A stretch of 64,000 nt of DNA from Rhodobacteraceae bacterium 63075 (lineage in GTDB: Bacteria; Pseudomonadota; Alphaproteobacteria; Rhodobacterales; Rhodobacteraceae): positions 1 to 64,000 of the forward strand of contig QVMW01000012.1 of assembly GCA_003417655.1 (NCBI GenBank). Reading direction: 5' to 3'. Shown piece by piece: positions 17,394 through 24,834 of this stretch (within the stretch, counting starts at the first letter, position 1; each line of letters starts with the position of its first letter). The notes below the pieces were generated by a model. That model did no database searches. It saw only the letters and a program-made list of their open reading frames with translations, and was not told where the DNA came from. Made by a program: the position numbers and the translations under genes.

Positions 17394-17885
17394 TCAGCCT
17401 CCGCGCTGGCCCGCCTTCCCGCGCCACCTCTCGCGCCCCTCCTTGAGCTGCCGGGCGAAGGCACGGCGCTCCTGCGCGCTCATGCGGATGATCGTTTCGA
17501 CGATCGCCGCTTCGCCCGCGTCGCGCCTGCCGCGCAGCAGCGCGCTCTTGCGCGCCATGGCCGCCTCCAGCGCCGCCCGGTCCAGGGGGTCTGCCTCCAG
17601 CGCCCCGATGATCTCGTCCATCACCTCCCCGAGCGCGCGGCCCAGCGCGCGCCTGTCGCCGCCCTGCGCCTCGCGCACGGCCCGGCCCACGGCGCGGCGA
17701 TCCTCGAGGGAAAGCGCCCGGATCATCGGGTCGCGGTGCACGCCCCTGCCATGCTCGCCGCCGAACCGCGCTATCGCGCCGACGACCACGCCGACGATCA
17801 CGAGGTTGAGCGCCAGCGAGGCAAAGAGGATGACCTTGATGCGCGCCGGCAGCTTCGGTTTCGGTTGGTTTTGTTCGGTTGCCAT
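17394..17885 (-). CDS. Spy/CpxP-like periplasmic heavy-metal sensor protein
   Basis: A 163-residue protein with a single N-terminal membrane helix (IKVILFASLALNLVIVGVVVGAI). A helical, Arg/Glu-rich periplasmic domain follows (LSLEDRRAVGRAVREAQ, MSAQERRAFARQLKEG), of the metal-resistance/LTXXQ chaperone type. A TTG codon is in frame directly before ATG 17885; the ATG overlaps the previous stop in TGATG. It is the last gene of an ECF-sigma operon, so it may sense envelope or metal stress for that module. Confidence 0.78.
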   Translation of the reverse strand: MATEQNQPKPKLPARIKVILFASLALNLVIVGVVVGAIARFGGEHGRGVHRDPMIRALSLEDRRAVGRAVREAQGGDRRALGRALGEVMDEIIGALEADPLDRAALEAAMARKSALLRGRRDAGEAAIVETIIRMSAQERRAFARQLKEGRERWRGKAGQRGG

Positions 17886-18286
17886 CAAAGCTCTCCCAGG
17901 CTGGCAAGATAAGCATAATCCGCATCCAGCGCCGACGCGGCCCCGAGACCGGTCTCGCCGTAGAAGGCAAGCGCATAGTCGGAAAGTCCCTGCGGCGGGC
18001 TCAACCCGAGCCAGAGCCCGAAGGCCGAGGCCGCCGCGAGCCCTCCGAGGCCACGAAACCCGCCGACCGCCTCCATGAGCAGCGCCCCGAGACGCACGCG
18101 CCGCGCGGGAGCCCCGACCGGCGCAGCAGGCGCAAACCCGGCCTGAACCTCTTCGGCATCCGCCATGATCCGGCGCATGAGGTGGGCGTCCGGCACCGGC
18201 GCATCCTGCCGTGCTGCCTCGAAGGCGCGCTCCAGCGCCGTCTCGCCGCTTGCCGAATCCATGTCATTCCTGTCACCCGGTTTCAT
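17885..18286 (-). CDS. Putative anti-sigma factor / membrane protein of the ECF module
   Basis: A 133-residue protein with an N-terminal soluble helical part (ALERAFEAARQDAPVPDAHLMRRIMADAEE) and one membrane-like segment (LGGLAAASAFGLWLGL, about 85-100). It has no zinc-binding anti-sigma motif. The anti-sigma role is inferred only from its position: it overlaps the sigma gene by 14 bases and the following gene by 3 bases. AGGAGGAG precedes ATG 18286 by 7 bases, which fixes the start inside the sigma gene. Confidence 0.65.
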   Translation of the reverse strand: MKPGDRNDMDSASGETALERAFEAARQDAPVPDAHLMRRIMADAEEVQAGFAPAAPVGAPARRVRLGALLMEAVGGFRGLGGLAAASAFGLWLGLSPPQGLSDYALAFYGETGLGAASALDADYAYLASLGEL

Positions 18287-18860
18287 ATCCAAGCTCCTCC
18301 TGCCGCTTCGTGAGAAGATCGGCCAGTTTCCGTTTGCCCCGCGCCGTGAGGCTTTCGACGGCATCGACGCTGAGCTGCATGATCTCGGCGATCTCGGGGT
18401 TTGCAAGCCCATCGATGTGCCGCAGCACGACGGCCTGCCGCTGCCGCCCGGGCAGCTCTGCCAGCGCCGCGTTCAGCGCATCGCCCCGCGCCGCCTGTTG
18501 CAGCCGCGCTTCCGCGCCGGGGGCCTCGTCGCGCGGCTCCGGCGCGTCCTCCAGCGGCGCGCCGGGTCCGCGTTTGCGCAGCCGGTCCGTGGCGGCATTC
18601 GCCGTGACGCGGTAAAGCCAGGTCGTGACCTTGGCTTCGCCTTGCCGCCAGTCCGGCGCGACGCGCCAGAGCTTCAGCATCACCTCCTGGGCGATATCCT
18701 CGGCCTCGGCGCGGTCGCCGAGCAGACGATAGGCATGGGCGAGGACCAGCGGCGTGAAGCGCCGTGTGAGCAGCGCCGCCGCCCGGGCATCGCCCGCCGC
18801 GAAGAGCGCCAGCAGCGCTTCGTCGCCGATCTCCTCGCTGTCATCCAAAGCCATGTCCAT
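18273..18860 (-). CDS. ECF-type RNA polymerase sigma factor
   Basis: About 195 residues. Region 2 is at about 30-95 (LLTRRFTPLVLAHAYRLLGDRAEAEDIAQEVMLKLWR). Region 4 is at about 130-185 (LPGRQRQAVVLRHIDGLANPEIAEIMQLSVDAVESL). There is no region 3, so it is an extracytoplasmic-function sigma factor. The frame is open further upstream; ATG 18860 or ATG 18854 are the plausible starts. It is the first gene of the operon with the putative anti-sigma and Spy-like genes and lies downstream of the EF-hand gene on the same strand, about 90 bases away. Confidence 0.9.
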   Translation of the reverse strand: MDMALDDSEEIGDEALLALFAAGDARAAALLTRRFTPLVLAHAYRLLGDRAEAEDIAQEVMLKLWRVAPDWRQGEAKVTTWLYRVTANAATDRLRKRGPGAPLEDAPEPRDEAPGAEARLQQAARGDALNAALAELPGRQRQAVVLRHIDGLANPEIAEIMQLSVDAVESLTARGKRKLADLLTKRQEELGYETG

Positions 18861-18953
18861 CTCGCTCGTGGCTCTACGCCTTTTGCCCGCGCGGTTGAAG
18901 CCTCTCGGGCCGCGCAACCCGCCCTTGCAGGCAGGTTACACGGCCCGGCCCGT

Positions 18954-19439
18954 TCAGTCGCGCATCTTCATGCGCTTGCCGTGGTGCTTCATCCGGCCCC
19001 GCATCTCCTCGGCCTCATCCTTGGAGATGAACCCGTCGCCATCGGCATCCACGCGCTCGAACATCCGCTCCATGCGCGCCTCGCGGCGTCCGTCCCTGAT
19101 CTCGTCTTTGGTCAGGGCACCGTCCGCATCGGCGTCGAAGCGCTCCAGCATCCGGTCGAAGCGCTTGGCTCCCTTGTCGCTCGCCGCCGCGATGGCCTCC
19201 TCGCGGGTCATCTTCCCGTCGCCGTCGGCATCCGCCGCCTCGAAATGCCCGCCGGGCGCGGCGGCCCGAAGCTCTTCCATCGACAGTTTGCCGTCACCGT
19301 TGCTGTCGGCCTGTTCAAAATCCATGCGCGGCCCGCCATGCATGCCATGCGCCTTATCGCCGCCGAAAGCCATGGCCTGGCTGCCCGCCGTCAAAACCGC
19401 TGCAACCGTGGCTGCCGTGATCGCTGTGCTTACCTTCAT
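18954..19439 (-). CDS. Secreted four-EF-hand calcium-binding protein
   Basis: A 161-residue protein with a signal peptide (hydrophobic stretch about 5-20, cleavage after AMA). Four EF-hand loops follow in the calmodulin spacing: DSNGDGKLSMEE, DADGDGKMTREE, DADADGALTKDE and DADGDGFISKDE. The C-terminus is basic (GRMKHHGKRMKMRD). ATG 19439 follows AAGGAG at 9 bases; the frame begins 21 bases earlier. It should bind Ca2+ in the periplasm. It lies upstream of, and in line with, the ECF sigma operon and is possibly part of the same stress response. Confidence 0.88.
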   Translation of the reverse strand: MKVSTAITAATVAAVLTAGSQAMAFGGDKAHGMHGGPRMDFEQADSNGDGKLSMEELRAAAPGGHFEAADADGDGKMTREEAIAAASDKGAKRFDRMLERFDADADGALTKDEIRDGRREARMERMFERVDADGDGFISKDEAEEMRGRMKHHGKRMKMRD

Positions 19440-19632
19440 GACCTTGTTCTCCTTTTCCAACGTGCCGAGAGGGCCCTTTGCCCTGTCTTCTGGGGGCTAT
19501 TACGGCCGGTGCCGGGGATTCCGTCGCGGCAGAGCGATTTTTCTTACGCGACATGGCGACGCAAGGCGCGGCAGCCCCCTTTCATCGCTCCCCGCGATGG
19601 ACCAGATTGGGGCAACCTCACGGAGACGACCC

Positions 19633-20049
19633 ATGCCCGATAGCGACGCACAGCTGGCCACACTGCCAGAGCTCGACACGCCCCATGAACGCGACACGAA
19701 AAGCGCCCTCAAGCGCGGCTGGCGGCGCAAATGCCCCAATTGCGGCAGCGGGCCGCTCCTGAAGGGCTATCTCAAGGTGCGTGACGAATGCCCCGCCTGC
19801 GACGAGCCGCTCTACCACCACCGCGCCGATGACGGCCCGGCCTATCTGACGATCCTGATCGTCGGGCATCTCATGATCCCGGCGCTGCATATCGCCTTTG
19901 TCCATTACCGCCCCGAGCCGCTGACCCTCTTCACCATCTTCGCCCTTGGCTCCACCCTGCTCTCGCTATACCTTCTGCCCAGATTGAAAGGTGCGATCAT
20001 CGGGTTCCAATGGGCCCGCCGGATGCACGGATTCGGCGGCGGCGACTAG
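19633..20049 (+). CDS. DUF983 family membrane protein
   Basis: A 138-residue protein. A rubredoxin-like zinc ribbon comes first (CPNC and CPAC about 20 residues apart), then two membrane helices (YLTILIVGHLMIPALHIAF; LTLFTIFALGSTLLSLYLL). This is the DUF983 layout common in alphaproteobacteria. Function is unknown. The open frame continues far upstream in 18754 and following, but only this part matches the family; ATG 19633 follows CGGAGACGACCC. Confidence 0.85.
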   Translation: MPDSDAQLATLPELDTPHERDTKSALKRGWRRKCPNCGSGPLLKGYLKVRDECPACDEPLYHHRADDGPAYLTILIVGHLMIPALHIAFVHYRPEPLTLFTIFALGSTLLSLYLLPRLKGAIIGFQWARRMHGFGGGD

Positions 20050-20079
20050 ACAGCAGCGCCCCGCCACGAAGAGGGCCGC

Positions 20080-20802
20080 ATGGGGCAAGACATCGACAAG
20101 ACAGCCATCCGCAACGCCGCCACGGTCATCGCCCTGCGCGACCGCTTGTCAAAGCCGAAAGTCCTGATGGGCCAGCGCGGCTCCAAAGCCGCTTTCATGC
20201 CCAGCAAGTTCGTCTTTCCCGGCGGGGCCGTCGACGCGGCGGACTTCGCCGTGCCGCTCAGCGAGGGGTTTCATCCGATCTGCGCCGCGCGCCTCGCGGA
20301 GAACGTGGAGAAAGACATCTCGCACGGGCTCGGCATCGCGGCGATCCGCGAGCTCTGGGAAGAGACCGGGCTGATCCTCGGCCAGCCGGGCGCGTGGGCC
20401 GGCGATGTGCCGGAAGACTGGGTGGATTTCGCCGAAGCCGGCTTCCTGCCCTCGGCCCGCCCACTCCAGTTCGTCTTCCGCGCAGTCACGCCGCCGGGCC
20501 GTCCGCGCCGCTTCGATGCGCGCTTCTTCCTCGTCGATGCCGACGAGATCGCCTCCGATCTCGACGATTTCTCCGGCGCGGAGGACGAGCTTTCCCACCT
20601 GCAATGGATCCCGCTTCAAGAGGTCCGCGGCTTCGATCTGCCCTTCATCACCGAGGTGGTCCTGGCCGAGGTCGCCCACAGGGCCCATGACCTCACGCCG
20701 CCCCGGAACGTGCCGTTCTTTCACAACGGCGCGGAGGAGAGCCTCTTTTTGCGGCTCGATGGCAAGGGGCCGCTGACCGGCCGGCAGATCTCGGGCGACT
20801 GA
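20080..20802 (+). CDS. NUDIX hydrolase
   Basis: A 240-residue protein with a split Nudix signature: KFVFPGGAVDAAD near residues 43-55, then the helix AIRELWEETGLIL near 90. The insertion between the two halves and the total length match the long NUDT19-like subfamily. It hydrolyses a nucleoside diphosphate linked to some moiety; CoA derivatives are typical of that subfamily, but the substrate here is not known. It begins 30 bases after the DUF983 gene, so the two are probably co-transcribed. Confidence 0.87.
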   Translation: MGQDIDKTAIRNAATVIALRDRLSKPKVLMGQRGSKAAFMPSKFVFPGGAVDAADFAVPLSEGFHPICAARLAENVEKDISHGLGIAAIRELWEETGLILGQPGAWAGDVPEDWVDFAEAGFLPSARPLQFVFRAVTPPGRPRRFDARFFLVDADEIASDLDDFSGAEDELSHLQWIPLQEVRGFDLPFITEVVLAEVAHRAHDLTPPRNVPFFHNGAEESLFLRLDGKGPLTGRQISGD

Positions 20803-20811
20803 CGCGCGCCC

Positions 20812-21711
20812 TCACGCCAGCACGACAAGGGCGATCACCGAGAGGGTGATCAGCCCCATGCCGGCCCATTCGCGCCGCGTGATGCGCTCCGAGAAGAACC
20901 AGACCGAGGCGAGAACCGAGAAGATCACCTCGACCTGCCCCACCGCGAAGACATAGGCCGCGTTCATCAGCGTGAAGGCCCAGAACCAGCCCAGCGAGCC
21001 GCCCAGCCCGGCCAGCCCGATCCAGACGGCGCGCCGCCACGCGCCGAGCACGGCGCTGAGCTGGCCGGGCGCGCGCATGCGCAGCCACAGGCCCAGCCCG
21101 ATGGTCTGGCTCACGGTCACGACGGCGAGTGTCACCAGCGCGCGGGCGAGGCTGTCATCCGTCAGGACCTCGAATGTCGCGCCGCGATAGGCCACCGCCG
21201 AGACCGCGAACAACACCCCCGACAGAAGCCCCAGCCCCGCAGCAGGGTTGACCGCGCGGCGCAGGAGGCCGCCCATACCCTCCGGCACGTCCGACAGGAT
21301 GAGCACCCCGGCCAGCCCCGCCCCGATGGCCGCCAGCGCGCCCGGGCTCACCGTATCACCGAGCACAAGGTAGCCGACCAGCGCGGTGAGCATGACCTCG
21401 GTCTTCTTGAAGGTGATGCCGACGGCAAAGTTGCGCCGCGCGAACAGGGCGACGACACACCATGTCGCGAGGATCTGCGCCAAGGCACCGCTGAGCGCAT
21501 AGGGCCAGAAGAGCGGCCCCAGAGCCGGAAGCCCGCCGCCGCGCGCGAGCAGGTAGAGAGAGGCCCCGAGCGCCACGAAAGGGGCCGAGTAGAGAAAGCG
21601 CGCCAGCGTCGCGCCCCCGGCCGAGAGCGCGCCCATGCTCAGCGATTTCTGGAGCATGAAACGCAATGTCTGGAATGCGGCCGCCATGACCGCGAGAAAG
21701 ACCCAAGCCAT
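20812..21711 (-). CDS. EamA/DMT-family transporter
   Basis: A 299-residue membrane protein with ten predicted hydrophobic helices in two EamA repeats (about 1-135 and 148-298). It belongs to the drug/metabolite transporter superfamily. The substrate cannot be inferred. It converges on the NUDIX gene with a 9-base gap and is followed upstream by the desaturase gene on the same strand. Confidence 0.87.
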   Translation of the reverse strand: MAWVFLAVMAAAFQTLRFMLQKSLSMGALSAGGATLARFLYSAPFVALGASLYLLARGGGLPALGPLFWPYALSGALAQILATWCVVALFARRNFAVGITFKKTEVMLTALVGYLVLGDTVSPGALAAIGAGLAGVLILSDVPEGMGGLLRRAVNPAAGLGLLSGVLFAVSAVAYRGATFEVLTDDSLARALVTLAVVTVSQTIGLGLWLRMRAPGQLSAVLGAWRRAVWIGLAGLGGSLGWFWAFTLMNAAYVFAVGQVEVIFSVLASVWFFSERITRREWAGMGLITLSVIALVVLA

Positions 21712-21731
21712 GCGCCGCTATAGCCCCGCGA

Positions 21732-22634
21732 TCACTCCTTTGGCCAGAGCGGATGCGGCACCGGGTCTTTCGCGCGAACGAGATGCCGCGAGAAAACCTC
21801 GCGATAGGAGCGGTAATAATAGCCCTCGTTGCGCCGCAGGAAGGCCTCGCGCTCGGCGCGGAACATGCGCGGAAGCCGGTACCACGGCACGCCGGGGCGC
21901 GCGTGATGGACCACGTGGTAATTGTTGTTGAGAAACAAGAGCGCCAGCAGCCCCCTGTCCTCGACGATCACGGTGCGCCCCTCGCTCTTTTCATGGGCCC
22001 GGTGCTCGAGATAGGTGCGGATCTTGAGCAGCGAGAGCCCGCCATAGCTCGACAGCAAAAAGGCCCAGAGCGGCATCTGCCCGAACGCCGCGAACGCCGC
22101 AAAAACCAGCGCCAGCGACGGGATATGCACCAGCCAGGCGTTCAGCACGGCCCGGTCCCCGGCGCGAATCTTCCTGAGATCATCAGCCATGAACCAGACC
22201 TGCCCGATGAGCGGCCCGATCAGCATCCGCCCGGCCAGCGTGTTGTTGAAGCGCAGAACGGCCCTCAGCCAGCGGGGATAGCGCCCCCAGACCTTCGGGT
22301 CCTTGTAGTTCGTCTCCGGGTCGTCATAGGGGTCCGTGAGGTTCTCGTCGCGGTGGTGCGCGAGATGCGTGTCGCGAAACCGGCCATAGGGCACAGCCAG
22401 CGTGAGCTGCGGGAAGACGAGCAGCTCGTTGAGCCAGCGCTTGCGCGTGGGGTGCCCGTGCAGCGCCTCATGGCAGAGCGAGGAATGCTGCGCCGCCGAG
22501 AGCGCCACGAGGATCATGCCGAGCGGCAGCCAGAGCGCCGCTGCGGCCCCGATCCCGACGATCCAGACAGCATAGGTCACCGCCAGCAGCGCCAATGTCG
22601 GCCATTCGACCTTGGAAACAGGCAGCTCAGACAT
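21732..22634 (-). CDS. Fatty acid desaturase family protein
   Basis: A 300-residue integral membrane di-iron enzyme. Three His boxes are present: HEALHGH (near 55-61), HLAHH (near 90-94) and HVVHH (near 240). There are about four membrane helices. It resembles the desaturase/hydroxylase group used on lipids or carotenoids; the substrate is not determined. Its start overlaps the end of the DUF2061 gene by 8 bases, so the two are translationally coupled. Confidence 0.88.
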   Translation of the reverse strand: MSELPVSKVEWPTLALLAVTYAVWIVGIGAAAALWLPLGMILVALSAAQHSSLCHEALHGHPTRKRWLNELLVFPQLTLAVPYGRFRDTHLAHHRDENLTDPYDDPETNYKDPKVWGRYPRWLRAVLRFNNTLAGRMLIGPLIGQVWFMADDLRKIRAGDRAVLNAWLVHIPSLALVFAAFAAFGQMPLWAFLLSSYGGLSLLKIRTYLEHRAHEKSEGRTVIVEDRGLLALLFLNNNYHVVHHARPGVPWYRLPRMFRAEREAFLRRNEGYYYRSYREVFSRHLVRAKDPVPHPLWPKE

Positions 22635-22860
22635 GGTGTCTCGCTCGCGTGCGGCCCCAGTCGATGCGCGTCCAGACCCGCTCGTAAACGAGATAGCTCA
22701 GGAACCCGATCACCGTGTTTGCCAATGCCATCGCGCCGCCCACGGCGGCCGAGCCCGTCGCCACGAGCCCCACGAGGGACATCACGGCAAAGCCGATGAC
22801 ATTCCAAAGGATCGCCTTGACGAGTGTGCGCCGCTTCGTCTCCACGGGTCTTGCCTCCAT
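22627..22860 (-). CDS. DUF2061 family membrane protein
   Basis: A 77-residue protein with ETKRRTLVKAILWNVIGFAVMSLVGLVATGS and a second helix, GGAMALANTVIGFLSYLVYERVW, the DUF2061 pattern. The start is uncertain: ATG 22860 gives the usual N-terminus, while GTG 22872 is in frame four codons earlier. Neither has a strong ribosome binding site. It heads a two-gene unit with the desaturase. Function unknown. Confidence 0.75.
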   Translation of the reverse strand: MEARPVETKRRTLVKAILWNVIGFAVMSLVGLVATGSAAVGGAMALANTVIGFLSYLVYERVWTRIDWGRTRARHHV

Positions 22861-22966
22861 TTTTGCTGGCACGTTCCGGCATGACCTCGCTCGCAGGTCA
22901 GAGCCGGACGCGTCCTTGTGTCATGAAACGGTTACACCCGCAGCGCGCCGCTGCGCAGGCCGAAAA

Positions 22967-22985
22967 TGATTAACATTTCTAATCA
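22967..22985. promoter_or_regulatory. Inverted repeat TGATTA-N7-TAATCA upstream of XRE regulator
   Basis: A perfect 6-bp inverted repeat with a 7-base spacer in an AT-rich island between the divergent DUF2061 and XRE genes. It is a possible operator, adjacent to the second palindrome at 22989-23002. Confidence 0.4.
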
Positions 22986-22988
22986 AAT

Positions 22989-23002
22989 GTGATAATTATC
23001 AC
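22989..23002. promoter_or_regulatory. CRP-like 14-bp perfect palindrome at the XRE gene start
   Basis: GTGATAATTATCAC is perfectly palindromic. Within its context it reads TGTGA-N6-TCACC, which matches nine of ten positions of the CRP half-site pair TGTGA-N6-TCACA. It ends four bases before the ATG of the XRE regulator, where a ribosome binding site would be expected. It is a probable binding site for the regulator itself or for a CRP/FNR-family protein. Confidence 0.5.
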
Positions 23003-23005
23003 CAT

Positions 23006-23866
23006 ATGCCGGAAAAAATCGACAAACGCCACCGCGCGGCCCAGTTCCGCACCCGTCTCGCCAGCGCCATGGCCGAGACAGGCATGAGCCAGTCGCGCCT
23101 CGCCGCCCGAATCGGCGTCGACCGCTCGACGCTCTCGCAGCTTCTCAAGAGCGATGGCGCGCGCCTCCCGAATGCGCAGGTGATCGGCGAATGCGCCGCG
23201 GCGCTCGGCGTCTCCGCCGATTGGCTGCTGTCGCTCTCCGACCGGCCCGAGACGGCCTCGCACCTGCTGGCCAACTCGCTCCAGCTCACCGAGGCGCCGC
23301 GCGCCATGATCGACGAGGCGATCTTCGGCTGGCACCGCGATGCCGCCGGCTACAAGTTCCGCCATGTGCCGGCCACGCTGCCCGACATGCTCAAGACCCG
23401 TGAGATGCTGGGCTGGGAATACTCGCCGCATCTGGGGCGCACCACGGAGCAGGCCATCGGGGCGATGGAAGACCGCCTGGCCTGGATTCGCGAAAGCCAG
23501 TCCGATTACGAGATCGCCATGCCGCTCTATGAGCTTGCCAGCTTCGTGCACACCGAAGGCTACTATCGCGGCCTGCCCCCCGGGATCCGCGATGGCCAGA
23601 TCGCGCGTTTCAAACAGCTGCATGACCAGCTCTACCCGCGCCTGCGCATCTATCTCTTCGATGCCCGCCGCCTGTTCTCGGCCCCGGTGACGGTCTTCGG
23701 GCCCCTGCTCGCCGCGCTCTACGTGGGGCGCGACTATCTCACCTTCCGCGATACCGAGCGCGTCTCCGCCCTCACCCAGCATTTCGACCAGCTCGTGCGC
23801 GAAGCCAGCATTTCCGCCCGCGACTTCCCCGCGCATCTCGACGCGCTGGCCGCCGGAAAGGCGTAA
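23006..23866 (+). CDS. XRE-family transcriptional regulator
   Basis: A 286-residue protein. A Cro/CI-type helix-turn-helix is at about 15-75 (FRTRLASAMAETGMSQSRLAARIGVDRSTLSQLL, ADWLLSLS). A roughly 200-residue C-terminal domain follows that I do not recognise. No Shine-Dalgarno sequence precedes the ATG; a palindrome occupies that place, so the mRNA may be leaderless or the regulator may act on its own start. It is divergent from the DUF2061-desaturase unit, which is an obvious candidate target. Confidence 0.85.
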   Translation: MPEKIDKRHRAAQFRTRLASAMAETGMSQSRLAARIGVDRSTLSQLLKSDGARLPNAQVIGECAAALGVSADWLLSLSDRPETASHLLANSLQLTEAPRAMIDEAIFGWHRDAAGYKFRHVPATLPDMLKTREMLGWEYSPHLGRTTEQAIGAMEDRLAWIRESQSDYEIAMPLYELASFVHTEGYYRGLPPGIRDGQIARFKQLHDQLYPRLRIYLFDARRLFSAPVTVFGPLLAALYVGRDYLTFRDTERVSALTQHFDQLVREASISARDFPAHLDALAAGKA

Positions 23867-23871
23867 GCCCT

Positions 23872-23975
23872 TTTTCTTGCTCGAAATATCCCGCCCTCTC
23901 GCGCATCACTTCTCGATATGCTGCGCGGTGGCGTTGCCACGCGCCCCAGGGGGTGTGGGGGACAGCGTCCCCCAC
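23872..23975 (+). repeat. Intergenic repeat unit 2 with perfect hairpin
   Basis: The lead CTTTTTCTTGCTCGAAATATCCCG starts here as in the copy at 14830. It is followed by about 45 unique bases and then AGGGGGTG with a perfect 9-bp hairpin GTGGGGGAC / GTCCCCCAC around AGC (23955-23975). Hairpin arms differ between copies but are compensated, so structure rather than sequence is conserved. Located between convergent XRE and SDR genes. Confidence 0.55.
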
Positions 23976-24010
23976 CCGGCTCGCCCGACAGGGCGAAACA
24001 AGCCGCGCTG

Positions 24011-24766
24011 TCACACTTTCGGATCGGGGTTTTCCGTGTGCCCGTCCACGGCGATCACCTGCCCCGAGATGCGCCGCGCCTTTTCCGAGCCGAGAAACAC
24101 CGCCATATCGGCGACATCCTCCGCCGTCACCCAGGATCTCAGCGAGGTGCCGCCGGCATAGCCCGCATAAACATCGTCGCGGCTCATCCCCTTGGCCGCG
24201 GCCTCGCGCGCGAGAACGCCCTCCATGCGCGGCCCCTCCACGGCGCCGGGGCAGATCGCGTTGGCGCGGACCCCGTGGGGCCCGAGCTCCATGGCAAGCG
24301 TCTTCATAAGCCCGATCACCCCCCATTTCGCCGCCGCATAGGGCGCGCGGAAGGGCATGCCATGCTGGCCCGCCGTCGAGGAGGTCAGCACGATCGCCCC
24401 GCTGCCCTGCCGTTTCATCATCGGCGCGGCGAATTTCGCGGCGAGAAAGGCGCCTTCGAGATTGACGCTCAGGCAGGCCCGCCAGTCGGCCAGCGCGATG
24501 TCCTCCACCGCCGCTGTCGGCCCGGCAATCCCCGCGTTGGCGCAAAGCACGTCGATCCCGCCCCAGCGCGCCTCGACCTCCTCGAAGAAGGCCGCCATGG
24601 CCGGCTCGCTGGCGGCGTCCACATCCGCCGCGCCCCAGCTTTCGGGCACTTGTGCCAGCGCCGCCTCGTCCACATCCGTCACCCAGACCTGCGCGCCTTG
24701 GGCCGCGAAGGCCTCACCCATCGCGCGGCCGATCCCGCTTGCGCCTGCGGTGATCAGCACGCGCAT
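24011..24766 (-). CDS. Short-chain dehydrogenase/reductase
   Basis: A 251-residue classical SDR. The cofactor motif is TAGASGIG (residues 6-13). The catalytic Ser lies in LTSSTAGQHG, and Tyr and Lys are in YAAAKWG. ATG 24766 follows GAGGAGG. The substrate is unknown. It lies downstream of an aldo/keto reductase gene on the same strand; the pair could act on one compound, but the 68-base gap makes co-transcription only likely. Confidence 0.88.
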   Translation of the reverse strand: MRVLITAGASGIGRAMGEAFAAQGAQVWVTDVDEAALAQVPESWGAADVDAASEPAMAAFFEEVEARWGGIDVLCANAGIAGPTAAVEDIALADWRACLSVNLEGAFLAAKFAAPMMKRQGSGAIVLTSSTAGQHGMPFRAPYAAAKWGVIGLMKTLAMELGPHGVRANAICPGAVEGPRMEGVLAREAAAKGMSRDDVYAGYAGGTSLRSWVTAEDVADMAVFLGSEKARRISGQVIAVDGHTENPDPKV

Positions 24767-24834
24767 TGCGGGGCCTCCTCGCGGCAAGGCATCATCGCCT
24801 CGGGTGTTTCCATGTGAGCCTCCCTCGCGCGGCG

